Below are positions 16,542-24,835 of a stretch of 64,000 bases of DNA, piece after piece; the first letter of the stretch is position 1; every line of letters begins with the position of its first letter. The position numbers and the translations under genes are program-made. Below the pieces are notes generated by a model. The model ran no database searches. It had not been told where the DNA came from and saw only the letters and a program-made list of their open reading frames with translations. Origin of the DNA: UBA668 sp043721915 (GTDB lineage: Bacteria; Actinomycetota; Acidimicrobiia; Acidimicrobiales; Ilumatobacteraceae); the NCBI GenBank assembly GCA_043721915.1, contig JAYSPV010000005.1, forward strand, positions 62,001-126,000. The letters are read 5' to 3'.

Positions 16542-18619
16542 CGCAAGCAACTACTCCCTCTGCTGCATCAGCTCCGGTGCGGTACGTCAACGGCGTCTTC
16601 AAGGGTGGCGGGGCAAAGGGCATCGCCTACGCCGGCGCACTCACCGCGATGCGCGCGCGTGGGCTGTGGTTCCACAGCGTTGCCGGTGCATCGGCAGGCG
16701 CGATCACGGCGTCGCTGATCGCTGCCGGTCTCGGCCCCGACGAGCTTGCGGCCGCCGTGCCCGAGGGCCTGAAGGCGATGAAGTCGTCGATCCCCGAACG
16801 CATCGGCAAGGCGGTCATCGGCCACGCCAGCTCAGTGTTCGAGAGCAGGGGGCTGCGGGCATGGCTCGACGCCACGCTCGCTCGCTGCATCGGCGCCACC
16901 GACGCAGCACCGGTCACGTTCGAGGCCCTCTTCGCTGCCAAGGGAATCGAGCTCTACGTGGTCGCGATGGATCTCTCCAGCGGGCTGCCGATCGTGTTCT
17001 GTCGCCGCACCACGCCTACCGTGGAGGTCGCCGGCGCCGTCGCCGCATCCTCGGCCATCCCCGGCGCCTTCCCGCCAGGGCGCGGCGTCTTTCATTCTCC
17101 CGACGACGGCGCGGTCGTACACCAGTTCGTCGATGGCGGCACCTGGGCCAACTACCCGTCGTTCATCTTCCAGGATCGTTCGTTTCGCGCCTGGCTGCGC
17201 GGCGCAGCGCAAGCCCACGCCGGGTGGACCGAGGCCGACGACGCAGACTGGGCGGCAGAAGCAGCACGGCCGGTCGTCGGGTTCATCCTGGGCGCACCAC
17301 GGCCGTTGGAGCATCGGCGAGCGATCGGGATGGTGCCGTTGAAGGGCGGCGACGTGAACCGTCGCTTCGATCAGGGCCCCACGTACACATCACCCAAACC
17401 GGTCCCGTACCTGTTCGGTTCGGTTCTCTCCAGCGATTGGGCCCGGCTGGTGATCGGTGCAGCGATGGCGATCTGGGTGGCGTTGACCCTGGCGACGCTG
17501 CCGATCGCCGTTCGCCGATTCTCCACCTGGCTCGCCGGTTGGGTACCCGATTGGCTGTACCCGATGGCACTGGTGGGGGCGCTGTCGTTGGTGGTGCTGG
17601 CAGCTGCAGTCGCGATCGGACTGGTGGCCGGGCTCGTGCTCTTCGGCCGTCTCATCGCCGACACGGTGATGCCGTCGATCCAGGCCTTGATCGGGGTACC
17701 CACGAACGTCGCACCCTGGATCGGCCTGGGCGAGGACAGTGTCGTGTTGCGCGTGCCGCACGTCGGTTTGAAGACTACACAGTTCGATGTCGACGACGCG
17801 ACCCGCCAGCTTGCGATCGACGATGCCCACACCGCCGTGCTCGCCCAGCTCGATGAACCACTGATCACCGAACGATTGCAGGCCCTGTTCGCCGGCGACT
17901 CGCTGCCCGAACCCTCGGGCGATCTCGACAAGCCTGACTCGCTGGCGCGACTCGACCCGGATCGCGTCGAGTGGGGCGGCATCGCCGCCGCCATCGGTGC
18001 CACAATGGTGATCGGCGCATTGGGTTGGTGGGGTACCAACGCGGCCGGTACCGACGGCATCGGCATCATCGTGCTCTCGATGATCATCGGGCTGATCGTC
18101 GGCGGTGCAGCATTGGTGTTCGTCGGCATCGGCGCCGGCCGGCGCTCGTCGGCTCGGGCGAGATACGGCGTCACGGCGACGCTCGACCGTGGCGGCGCTG
18201 CCGCGAACATCTCGATCGCCGTCGGCCTCGCCGCCATCATCGGGGGCGCCCTGCTGTCGTCGACCACGATGCACGAACGAAGTGACGACACCGTACGGGC
18301 GACTGTGCAGACAGCCCAGATGGCGACCGACCCGGGCATCGAACAGAACGCCTACACCCTGAGCATCGGCGACTCGCCGACGCGCATCGAGCTCTCGAGC
18401 AAGCGTCACCTCCGGTTGGGCGAGGAGATCTTCGTGCGCATCGACGCCACCTCGGGCAATGTCGAGTTGGTGGGTGCGCTGGACGACGGCCGCTTCGCGA
18501 TTGCTGTGGTGCTGTGGCTGCTAGGCCTCGGGGCCATCACCTCGGGTATCCGCCAGCGACGCTGGCTGGCTCGCTGCCGGCGCCTGTATGCGTTGTCGGT
18601 CGCTCAGGAGCGCGGGTGA
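16538..18619 (+). CDS. Patatin-like phospholipase with C-terminal membrane domain
   Basis: A 693-residue protein. The patatin domain (about 15-320) has the oxyanion loop GGGAKG (23-28), nucleophile Ser52 in GASAG and catalytic Asp199 in DGG, so lipid acyl hydrolase activity is expected. C-terminal to it are about six hydrophobic segments, for example VIGAAMAIWVALTLATLPIAV near residue 305 and LVVLAAAVAIGLVAGLVLF near 350, split by a soluble stretch of ~110 residues. This places a lipase on the cytoplasmic membrane. It is coupled to the GH25-like gene by an ATGA overlap and closes the signalling island, so it may be the effector controlled by the upstream ATPases; that is inference. Confidence 0.88.
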   Translation: MTQATTPSAASAPVRYVNGVFKGGGAKGIAYAGALTAMRARGLWFHSVAGASAGAITASLIAAGLGPDELAAAVPEGLKAMKSSIPERIGKAVIGHASSVFESRGLRAWLDATLARCIGATDAAPVTFEALFAAKGIELYVVAMDLSSGLPIVFCRRTTPTVEVAGAVAASSAIPGAFPPGRGVFHSPDDGAVVHQFVDGGTWANYPSFIFQDRSFRAWLRGAAQAHAGWTEADDADWAAEAARPVVGFILGAPRPLEHRRAIGMVPLKGGDVNRRFDQGPTYTSPKPVPYLFGSVLSSDWARLVIGAAMAIWVALTLATLPIAVRRFSTWLAGWVPDWLYPMALVGALSLVVLAAAVAIGLVAGLVLFGRLIADTVMPSIQALIGVPTNVAPWIGLGEDSVVLRVPHVGLKTTQFDVDDATRQLAIDDAHTAVLAQLDEPLITERLQALFAGDSLPEPSGDLDKPDSLARLDPDRVEWGGIAAAIGATMVIGALGWWGTNAAGTDGIGIIVLSMIIGLIVGGAALVFVGIGAGRRSSARARYGVTATLDRGGAAANISIAVGLAAIIGGALLSSTTMHERSDDTVRATVQTAQMATDPGIEQNAYTLSIGDSPTRIELSSKRHLRLGEEIFVRIDATSGNVELVGALDDGRFAIAVVLWLLGLGAITSGIRQRRWLARCRRLYALSVAQERG

Positions 18620-18638
18620 CGGGCGTACAGTTCACCTC

Positions 18639-18803
18639 GTGAGCACGCCCACCCAACCGGCCCAGCCGACGACCGGTCGTCGCCCACCTGGCGAGCAGTG
18701 CCTCTCCTGCGCGGCGCCGCAGGCGCGCACCTGGCAGACCAGCGATGGCCCCGCCAGCCTGTGCCCACCGTGTGCGACATTGCACGGGATCGGCTGCCCG
18801 TAA
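18639..18803 (+). CDS. Mini zinc-finger protein with GATA-like Cys spacing
   Basis: A 54-residue product from a GTG 20 bp after the patatin stop. Its only feature is CLSCAAPQ...LCPPC: a C-x2-C-x17-C-x2-C set with Trp at the eighth spacer position and Leu at the seventeenth. That is the spacing of GATA-type zinc fingers. The N-terminal 20 residues are Pro/Thr-rich and the C-terminus is short (ATLHGIGCP). The basic tail that GATA factors use for DNA contact is absent, so a protein-binding or metal-binding role is as likely. Too short for automatic calls, but the codon pattern and cysteine pairs support translation. Confidence 0.5.
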   Translation: MSTPTQPAQPTTGRRPPGEQCLSCAAPQARTWQTSDGPASLCPPCATLHGIGCP

Positions 18804-18823
18804 CCGCTCAGCGGCGTCGAGGC

Positions 18824-19024
18824 TCAGGCACGATCGAGGACGTGCTCTGTCATGCGATCTGCCGGTGCTGGCCAAGCCGTCGCCGGACGCGCCCACGCCA
18901 CCGTCGCCAGGGCCATGCCCACACTGACCACGATGAACAAACCACTCACTCCGGCAACCGCCAGCAGCGCCGGTCCCAACGCCAGGCCAGCGGGCCGCAA
19001 TCCCTCGCCGAGCGCATCCACCAC
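18824..19024 (-). pseudogene. Possible C-terminal fragment of a membrane protein
   Basis: The minus-strand frame encodes two hydrophobic helices (GLALGPALLAVAGVSGLFIV and an overlapping VVSVGMALATVAWA) and a short charged tail. It looks like the end of a transporter such as an MFS protein, but no credible start or N-terminal part is present upstream; the frame runs back into non-coding-like sequence. It fills an otherwise empty stretch of about 300 bp between the zinc-finger gene and the hydrolase gene. It could also be a chance hydrophobic frame. Confidence 0.3.
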
Positions 19025-19108
19025 GGTTCCGGTGGCGATCGGCGGACGACGGCCATCTCTGACCGCTGTGCAGCGTGCAGTTCGGCGCAGCTACGTCGAC
19101 CCGTCGCG

Positions 19109-19831
19109 TCAGAGGTTGCGGCGCAGCAGCGAGTGCACCCGCTCCCAGTGCAGCTCGGAGGCGGCGCGGTGGTATCGCTCGGTGCCCGGCGGTGCGTACC
19201 CGTGCACAGCGTCGGTGAGGTAGTCGAACCGGTACCGCACGCCAAGCTCGTCGAAGCGCTGCTGCAGCTCGTGGAGCTGCTCCACAGGAGCGGTGGGATC
19301 GTTGGCGGCCCAGCCGAGGTACGCCTCGGCGCGCATCGCCTCGAGCCCGAGGTGCGGCGAATCGGGCGAGTCGCGGATCATCCACGCCCCGTGGATCGAG
19401 GCCACCGCGGCCACGCAGTCGGGCATCGCTTTGGCGAGGGCGAGGGTGAGGCCACCGCTCATGCAGAACCCCACGGCACCCACCGACCCCTCACGCGCCG
19501 CAGGATCGGCAGCGGCATGGCCGAGCAGCGCGTGCGCGTCGGTGATGATGCCGGTGGGGCTGACCGTGGCCATCAGCTCGCGGCGAGCGTGCATGTCCTC
19601 GTCGCTCATCCCGAACTCGCGGAACGCGCCACCGCGGTAGAACAGGTACGGCAGCATCACGTAGTAGCCGGCGGTCGCCAGCCGCGAGGCCATGTCCTTC
19701 AGCGCAGGGCGGATGCTCGGTGCGTCCATCAGGTACAGCACCACCGGGTGCGGGCCGTCGTGCTCGGGGTGGAAGATGAACGTCTTCATCTCCCCGTCGG
19801 CGGTGGTGATGTCCAGTTCGTGTTCGATCAC
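19109..19831 (-). CDS. Dienelactone hydrolase family protein
   Basis: A 240-residue alpha/beta hydrolase. It opens with the family-like TADGEMKTFIFHPE strand and PVVLYLMDAPSIRPALKDMA. The nucleophile is the cysteine in VGFCMSGG, with an aspartate candidate in GWAANDPTAPVE and the histidine in DAVHGY. Such enzymes hydrolyse dienelactones or related cyclic esters in aromatic catabolism, though many act on unknown esters. GTG start. It is divergent from the deazaflavin protein gene with 78 bp between starts. Confidence 0.88.
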   Translation of the reverse strand: MIEHELDITTADGEMKTFIFHPEHDGPHPVVLYLMDAPSIRPALKDMASRLATAGYYVMLPYLFYRGGAFREFGMSDEDMHARRELMATVSPTGIITDAHALLGHAAADPAAREGSVGAVGFCMSGGLTLALAKAMPDCVAAVASIHGAWMIRDSPDSPHLGLEAMRAEAYLGWAANDPTAPVEQLHELQQRFDELGVRYRFDYLTDAVHGYAPPGTERYHRAASELHWERVHSLLRRNL

Positions 19832-19909
19832 AGGCGCAGTCTGGCATCATCGTCGTCGTTCATCTCGACGGGGTACGGGCGCATCAGTCGGCTGCCGTAG
19901 CCTGCAGGC

Positions 19910-20353
19910 ATGACAATCGATGGCGACTACGTTCCCAGCACGTGGCAGTGGGTCAGTGACCAGGTCGAGGCCTACGAGCGCTCCGGCGGTACCGAGGCGA
20001 ACACGCTGCGCGACACCGGCATCCCGGTGATCATCGTGACGATGCGCGGGAAGTCCAGCGGCCTGGTGCGCAAGATCGCGTTGATGCGGGTGGAACACGA
20101 GGGCGAGTATGCGCTGGTCGCCTCCGTCGGTGGAGCCCCCAGCAACCCGGCCTGGTACAACAACCTCGTCGCCAACCCCAATGAGGTACTGGTGCAGGAC
20201 GGCCCCACGCCGGTCGCAATGACCGTGCGTGAGCTGGAAGGCGACGAGCGCGCCGTGTGGTGGGAGCGCTCCGTGGCCGTCTTCCCGACGTACGGCGAGT
20301 ACCAGCAGAAGACCGAGCGCACCATCCCGGTGCTGCTGGCGTCTCCCGCCTGA
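19910..20353 (+). CDS. Deazaflavin (F420)-dependent nitroreductase family protein (Ddn-like)
   Basis: A 147-residue single split-barrel protein of the DUF385/Ddn group found mainly in actinobacteria, which use F420H2 to reduce quinones and nitro compounds. Recognisable parts are IPVIIVTMRGKSSGLVRKIALMRVE, YALVASVGGAPSNPAWYNNL with the family N-P-x-W-Y-x-N-L block, and the C-terminal RAVWWERSVAVFPTYGEYQ. Physiological substrate unknown. It implies that the host makes coenzyme F420. Confidence 0.92.
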   Translation: MTIDGDYVPSTWQWVSDQVEAYERSGGTEANTLRDTGIPVIIVTMRGKSSGLVRKIALMRVEHEGEYALVASVGGAPSNPAWYNNLVANPNEVLVQDGPTPVAMTVRELEGDERAVWWERSVAVFPTYGEYQQKTERTIPVLLASPA

Positions 20354-20770
20354 GACGCGCCCGCGGAAGCGTCGATGCGTCAGCGCGAACGATGGGCCGA
20401 GCGCGGCAGCAATCATCACGACGGGGTTCATTCGAGTCGTCGCGAGCAGCCGTCGGGTCAGGTGAGGGCTGGGAGTATCCCGATCAGCTCAGCGACAACG
20501 GGCGTTGCCACGCTCGACAACCCCGATTGTCGGTCAGCAAAACAGCAACTCTCCGCTGGGCTGCGGTCGGCCGCGATCAGCCCGATGTCGGGGAGGAAGC
20601 GACGAGTCCAGCGTGCCGACGACGCGCTCCGCGCCGACTGACAGGACGAGGTCGCTCGGCCGGACGCCGCCCAACTCGGCACGGAACCCGACCCTGCTGT
20701 CGAGCAGTGGCATCAGCCATCGGACTGTTGAAGTCGCGCGAGCCGTAGGCGTCGAGGGTGACCTCGGCGA
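20354..20770. other. Intergenic stretch without a supported gene
   Basis: About 417 bp between the Ddn-like gene and the DoxX-like gene. Minus-strand frames contain short coding-like pieces (for example MPLLDSRVGFRAELGGVRPSDLVLSV starting at 20713), but they break after about 60 codons and match nothing I can name. A small decayed gene is possible; I see no promoter or terminator pattern that decides it. Confidence 0.4.
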
Positions 20771-21172
20771 TCAGCCGGATCGCCTGACGGATGCGAGCGC
20801 GTTCGTGGACCACCAGGCCCAGGCGACGAGCACGGGCTGGAAGAACAGGCGAGTGCGTCGAGCGCTGTTGGAGTCCAAGCCGAACGCGTCGTGACCGTCG
20901 ATGAACTGGCTGATGTTGCCGGGGAACACCGCAATGAAGAAGAGGCCGGCGGCGAGGCCGAGGAGCGCGCGGCGACGCCGCACAACGATCAGCGCAACCC
21001 CGAGGGCGATCTCGACGAGGCCTGACAGAATCACCACCAGGTTCTTGTCGAGGCCCACCCAGTCGGGAACCTGCGCCTGGAAGTCCACGCGGGAAAACGA
21101 CAGATGACCGAGCCCAGCGAAGATGAGTGCTCCGCCCAGGACGACTCGTGCGATGTTGCGCACGCGGCTCAC
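20771..21172 (-). CDS. DoxX-like small membrane protein
   Basis: A 133-residue protein with four hydrophobic segments: VVLGGALIFAGLGHLSF, DKNLVVILSGLVEIALGVALI, LLGLAAGLFFIAVFPGNISQF and LFFQPVLVAWAWWST. The pattern (GLGHLSF, then VEIALG, then FPGNISQF) is that of the DoxX/DUF4267-like family, whose biochemical role is mostly unknown. The GTG at 21172 is preferred because the ~48 in-frame residues before it are Arg/Pro-rich and unlike the family. Confidence 0.78.
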   Translation of the reverse strand: MSRVRNIARVVLGGALIFAGLGHLSFSRVDFQAQVPDWVGLDKNLVVILSGLVEIALGVALIVVRRRRALLGLAAGLFFIAVFPGNISQFIDGHDAFGLDSNSARRTRLFFQPVLVAWAWWSTNALASVRRSG

Positions 21173-21269
21173 TGGAGTCGGGGGCGAGGAAGCTGCGGTG
21201 GCATCGATATCCGCATCGTACGGCGGCTCGCGTCTTGACGGGCGGGCAGGCGGGCGCCGATGAGCACAC

Positions 21270-22663
21270 CTACTGTCGCCACCATCGAGTGGGTTTCGTC
21301 GCTCCCAGGGCGGCAAGGGTGTCGCGGGTTGTCACCGTGTCGGGGTGGTCGGCGCCGAGCACCCGCTCGCGGTGCGCGAGGACCTGCTGGTAGAGCTCGA
21401 TCGCCTTGGCCGGCTGATCCGTCACGACGTAGGCCGCGGCGAGCTGGTCGCGCGTGGTCATCGTGTCCTCGTGGTCGGCGCCGAGCACCCGCTCCTGGTA
21501 CACGAGAACCTGCTCGTACGTCTCCGCCGCCTTCGCCCAGTCGTCTGTCATCAGGTAGGCGCCGGCGAGCAGGTTGCGGGTGGCGACCGCGACCGCATCA
21601 TCGGCATCGAGCACCCGTTCGCAGTCGGTGAGGAGCGCTTCGAGCGGCTCGATCGCCGTGGCCGGCTGATCCTGCGACAGGTAGGTGGCGGCGGCGGATA
21701 GGCGACTGAGCAGCACATTCCTCCGGCTGACCAGCATGTCGGGGTGATCGGCGCCGAGCACCCGCTCCCGATCCGCGGCCACCTGCTCGAACAGATCGGC
21801 GGCCTTGCCCGGCTCATCCGCGGCGACGTAGGCGCTGGCGAGGTTGTGCCGGCTTTCCATCGTGTCGGGGTGGTCGCCACCGAGCACCCGCGCCCGATCG
21901 GTGAGGACCGCCTCGATCGCCTCGATCGCCATGGCCGTCTGACCCGACTTCAGGTAGGCGTTCGCGAGGTTGTGCCGGCTGGTCAATGTGTCGGGGTGGT
22001 CGGCACCGAGCACCCGTTCGCGGTCGCGATCCCCGACACGACGGCACCCTGGCGGGCATCCTTGCCCGACTGCAGTGCGGTGCTCGTCAGTATCCCGTGA
22101 AGGTCCCACAGCTCCCGGAACCTGCCGGTGAAACGTGTGCTGCTCGGAATCTTCTCCGGGAACCACACGACCGGCTCGAGCTGCGCGTGCTCGCCGAGCC
22201 CGCCCGACAGGCGCTGACAGCGCGTCGTAATGGCGTCGACCAATGCGGCGAAGCCAGGTGCATCGTCGGGCAGCGGAGCCGACGGGACCAGATTCGCGCG
22301 CAGCGGCGCCGGCATGTGACCAACATTTTCCTCGGTGTTGACCACCAGCACCCTGGGGTCTTCACTCGCCACCGACCACGTGAACGCCTTGGTCAACTCC
22401 GAGGCGCAGGCCGGTCGCGACAAGTACAGGTCCGAGCACCACGCCACGAGCACCTTCGACGCCGTCAACGCGTCGATGATCGTGTCGGCCAGCGGAGCGA
22501 ACTCGTCGATCGAACCCTCGTCATAGAACACTCGCAACCCGATCGCCCGCAGACCATCACGGAGCCGCTCGACCCCCGCTCTGTGCGGCCGAACCGACGT
22601 ACGCCCCTCATTGAGATGATCACCCCAGGCGTGGCTCAAGAACACATCGAAACGATCGCTCAC
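21270..22663 (-). pseudogene. TIR-STAND-TPR gene that has lost its NTPase core
   Basis: The frame from GTG 22663 encodes a TIR domain (SDRFDVFLSHAWGD; the likely NADase glutamate is Glu89 in SRPACASEL). It then has the lead-in to an NB-ARC domain (TRFTGRFRELWDL, GAVVSGI) exactly where a GGVGKT P-loop should follow. Instead it runs out of frame and stops at 21983. From about 22030 another minus frame encodes six ~42-residue kinesin-light-chain-like TPRs of the form DRERVLGADHPDTL, ending at 21270. An internal deletion of the whole NTPase module joined the ends with a frame change. The parent would be a TIR-STAND-TPR immune-type protein. Confidence 0.8.
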
Positions 22664-22769
22664 TGCCGTCCCCGACTTCGGTCGTGGCCTCCGGTCAGGA
22701 GCGCCGATGCGGACGATACTCGCCCGCGCTATCCCGCCGAGCCGCTGATCCGATCTCCGCCGTCGAGGT

Positions 22770-24569
22770 CTAGCGGAACTCGAGGCCCGTGAACTCGCCG
22801 TCCGTGCGCCACTTGGCGATGTAGTCGAAGAATGCGACCGGGCCGTCGGGGTAGCCACTGGCGCCGAGCTTCATCTTGCTGTCCATCGGCTTGCCTTCGT
22901 TGTTGTAGTAGCCGGGGGTGCAGTCGGGGTTGCCGCCGAACGAGCGCGGGTTGGATTCCAGCAGTGCGATCCATGCATCCTCGGCCTCGGCGGTGGCCTC
23001 CACCTGCTCCGCGTTGCGGTCCAGCGCGTGGTTGACGATCGCGGCGATCGTCGAACCCGCCTCGGTGAGGTTCTGGGTGATGTTGGAGATCAGGTTGGCA
23101 GCCTGACTGGGACTGACGATGAACAGGTTCGGGAAGCCGTGCACGTTCATTCCGTGCAGCGTGTGCACGCCCTGCGCCCAGTGTTCGGTGAGCGACTCGC
23201 CACCGCGGCCGTAGGTCTCGTACCCGGACCGGCGAGCCGCGGCGGTACCAACCTCGAAGCCGCTGGCGAAGATGAGGCAATCGAGCTCGTAGTGCACGCC
23301 ACCGACCCACACGCCGGTCTCGTCGATGCGTTCGACGCCGCGCCCATCGGTGTCCACCAGCCGGCAGCCCGGCTCGTTGAACGCCTGCAGGTACGCGTCG
23401 TGGAAGCACGGCCGCTTGCACAACTGGCGGTACCAGGGCTTCAGTGCCTGCGCCGTGGCAGGGTCGCCGACGATCGCGTCGACGCGAGCTCGGATCTCGG
23501 TCATCTTCTCGTCGTCGCTCTCCTCGTACGCCCGCAGCATCGTGTCGGGGCCGAACTCGGCGCCTTCGGTCACCATCTTCACCACCCTGTCGCGGATGCG
23601 CTTGGAGATGTCGGTCCAGCCGTCCATCACCAGGTCTTCGTCTGCGAAGCCGCCGGTCTGCAACGTCGCGAAGTTGGTGAGCCATCGTTGCTGCCACCCA
23701 GGGCCGAGGGTGGCGAACCACTCGGGATCGATGGAGTGGTTGTTGCGCACGTCGATCGACGACGGCGTGCGCTGGAACACGTACAGCCGCTCGGCGTCAC
23801 GCGCCAACGCCGGAATGCACTGCACCGAGGTCGCTCCGGTGCCGATGATGCCCACCCGCTTGTCGGCAAGGTTCGCCAGGGGCGCGCCACTCGGGTTGCC
23901 GCCGGTGTACGCGTAGTCCCAGCGGCTGGTGTGGAACGAGTGGCCACCGAACGATTCGATGCCGGGGATACCAGGAAGCTTCGGCCGGTGCAGCGGGCCG
24001 GTGCCCATCGCAACGAACTTCGCCGTCATCCGATCACCGCGGTCCGTGTGGATGACCCAACGCGATGCCACATCGTCCCACTCGAGCCTGGTGACACCCG
24101 TCGAGAACAGCGCGTTGTCGTAGAGACCGAAGGTGGTGGCGATGCGCGTCGCCTGGCCATGGATCTCGGGCGCATAGACGTATTTCATGGTCGGCATGTG
24201 CCCCGTCTCCTCCAAGAGTGGCAGGTACACCATCGCTGCGGTGTCACACATTGCGCCCGGATAGCGGTTCCAGTACCACGCGCCGCCGAAGTCGCCACCG
24301 CCTTCGATGATGCGGACGTCGTTGATGCCCCCCTGCCGCAGGCGCGCCCCGGTGCACAGCCCGGAGAAGCCGCCACCGATCACCGCAACCGTCACGTCGT
24401 CAAACAGCGGCTCACGCTCGACGCGCGCCACGTACGGGTCGTCGAGGAAGTGGGCGAACCTGCCCTTCGGCTCGATGTACTGCTCGTTGCCATCGTCGCG
24501 CACACGCTTGTCGCGTTCGGCGCGGTACTTCGCTCGCAGTGCTGCCGAATCGATCTTCGTGGCGCTCAT
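22770..24569 (-). CDS. Flavin-containing Baeyer-Villiger-type monooxygenase
   Basis: A 599-residue class B flavoprotein. It has two Rossmann motifs (IGGGFSGL for FAD, IGTGATS for NADPH) and, between them, the Baeyer-Villiger fingerprint F-x-G-x3-H-x3-W-D as FGGHSFHTSRWD. These enzymes insert oxygen next to a ketone using NADPH and O2. The N-terminal ~60-residue extension (SAALRAKYRAERDKR) is as in cyclohexanone and cyclopentadecanone monooxygenases. Start ATG MSATKIDS chosen over an earlier in-frame ATG that adds 24 atypical residues. Natural ketone substrate unknown. Confidence 0.93.
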   Translation of the reverse strand: MSATKIDSAALRAKYRAERDKRVRDDGNEQYIEPKGRFAHFLDDPYVARVEREPLFDDVTVAVIGGGFSGLCTGARLRQGGINDVRIIEGGGDFGGAWYWNRYPGAMCDTAAMVYLPLLEETGHMPTMKYVYAPEIHGQATRIATTFGLYDNALFSTGVTRLEWDDVASRWVIHTDRGDRMTAKFVAMGTGPLHRPKLPGIPGIESFGGHSFHTSRWDYAYTGGNPSGAPLANLADKRVGIIGTGATSVQCIPALARDAERLYVFQRTPSSIDVRNNHSIDPEWFATLGPGWQQRWLTNFATLQTGGFADEDLVMDGWTDISKRIRDRVVKMVTEGAEFGPDTMLRAYEESDDEKMTEIRARVDAIVGDPATAQALKPWYRQLCKRPCFHDAYLQAFNEPGCRLVDTDGRGVERIDETGVWVGGVHYELDCLIFASGFEVGTAAARRSGYETYGRGGESLTEHWAQGVHTLHGMNVHGFPNLFIVSPSQAANLISNITQNLTEAGSTIAAIVNHALDRNAEQVEATAEAEDAWIALLESNPRSFGGNPDCTPGYYNNEGKPMDSKMKLGASGYPDGPVAFFDYIAKWRTDGEFTGLEFR

Positions 24570-24835
24570 CCAGGCGATGGTAGGTGAGGCCCCAGCGACG
24601 CCTTCGATCGAGGCTCGCATCGAGGCGCCGACCGGTTGCACCGAGGAATCTTGCAGCTCGGCTTCGCCATGGCGGGGTCACCCTCGCAGGCGCCCTCGCT
24701 GGCGACGACGCTCCCGCCATCACACCCACCGAGTGGAGCTCCGCGGCGACGCCGACAACCGCATCGAGGTCCGCCTGAGCGACGACGACAACACCATCCG
24801 GGTCCGTATCGACTGACCGACGACACCGCCTGCGC

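Noticed and set aside
17371..18409. Two overlapping minus-strand open frames opposite the patatin membrane region
   Set aside because: They mirror the codon pattern of the patatin gene and encode no recognisable domain.
24571..24816. Coding-like plus-strand fragments (for example VELRGDADNRIEVRLSDDD) between the monooxygenase and guanine deaminase genes
   Set aside because: The good-looking pieces lie in different frames, have no start with a ribosome site and match nothing I recognise; at most a tiny decayed gene.
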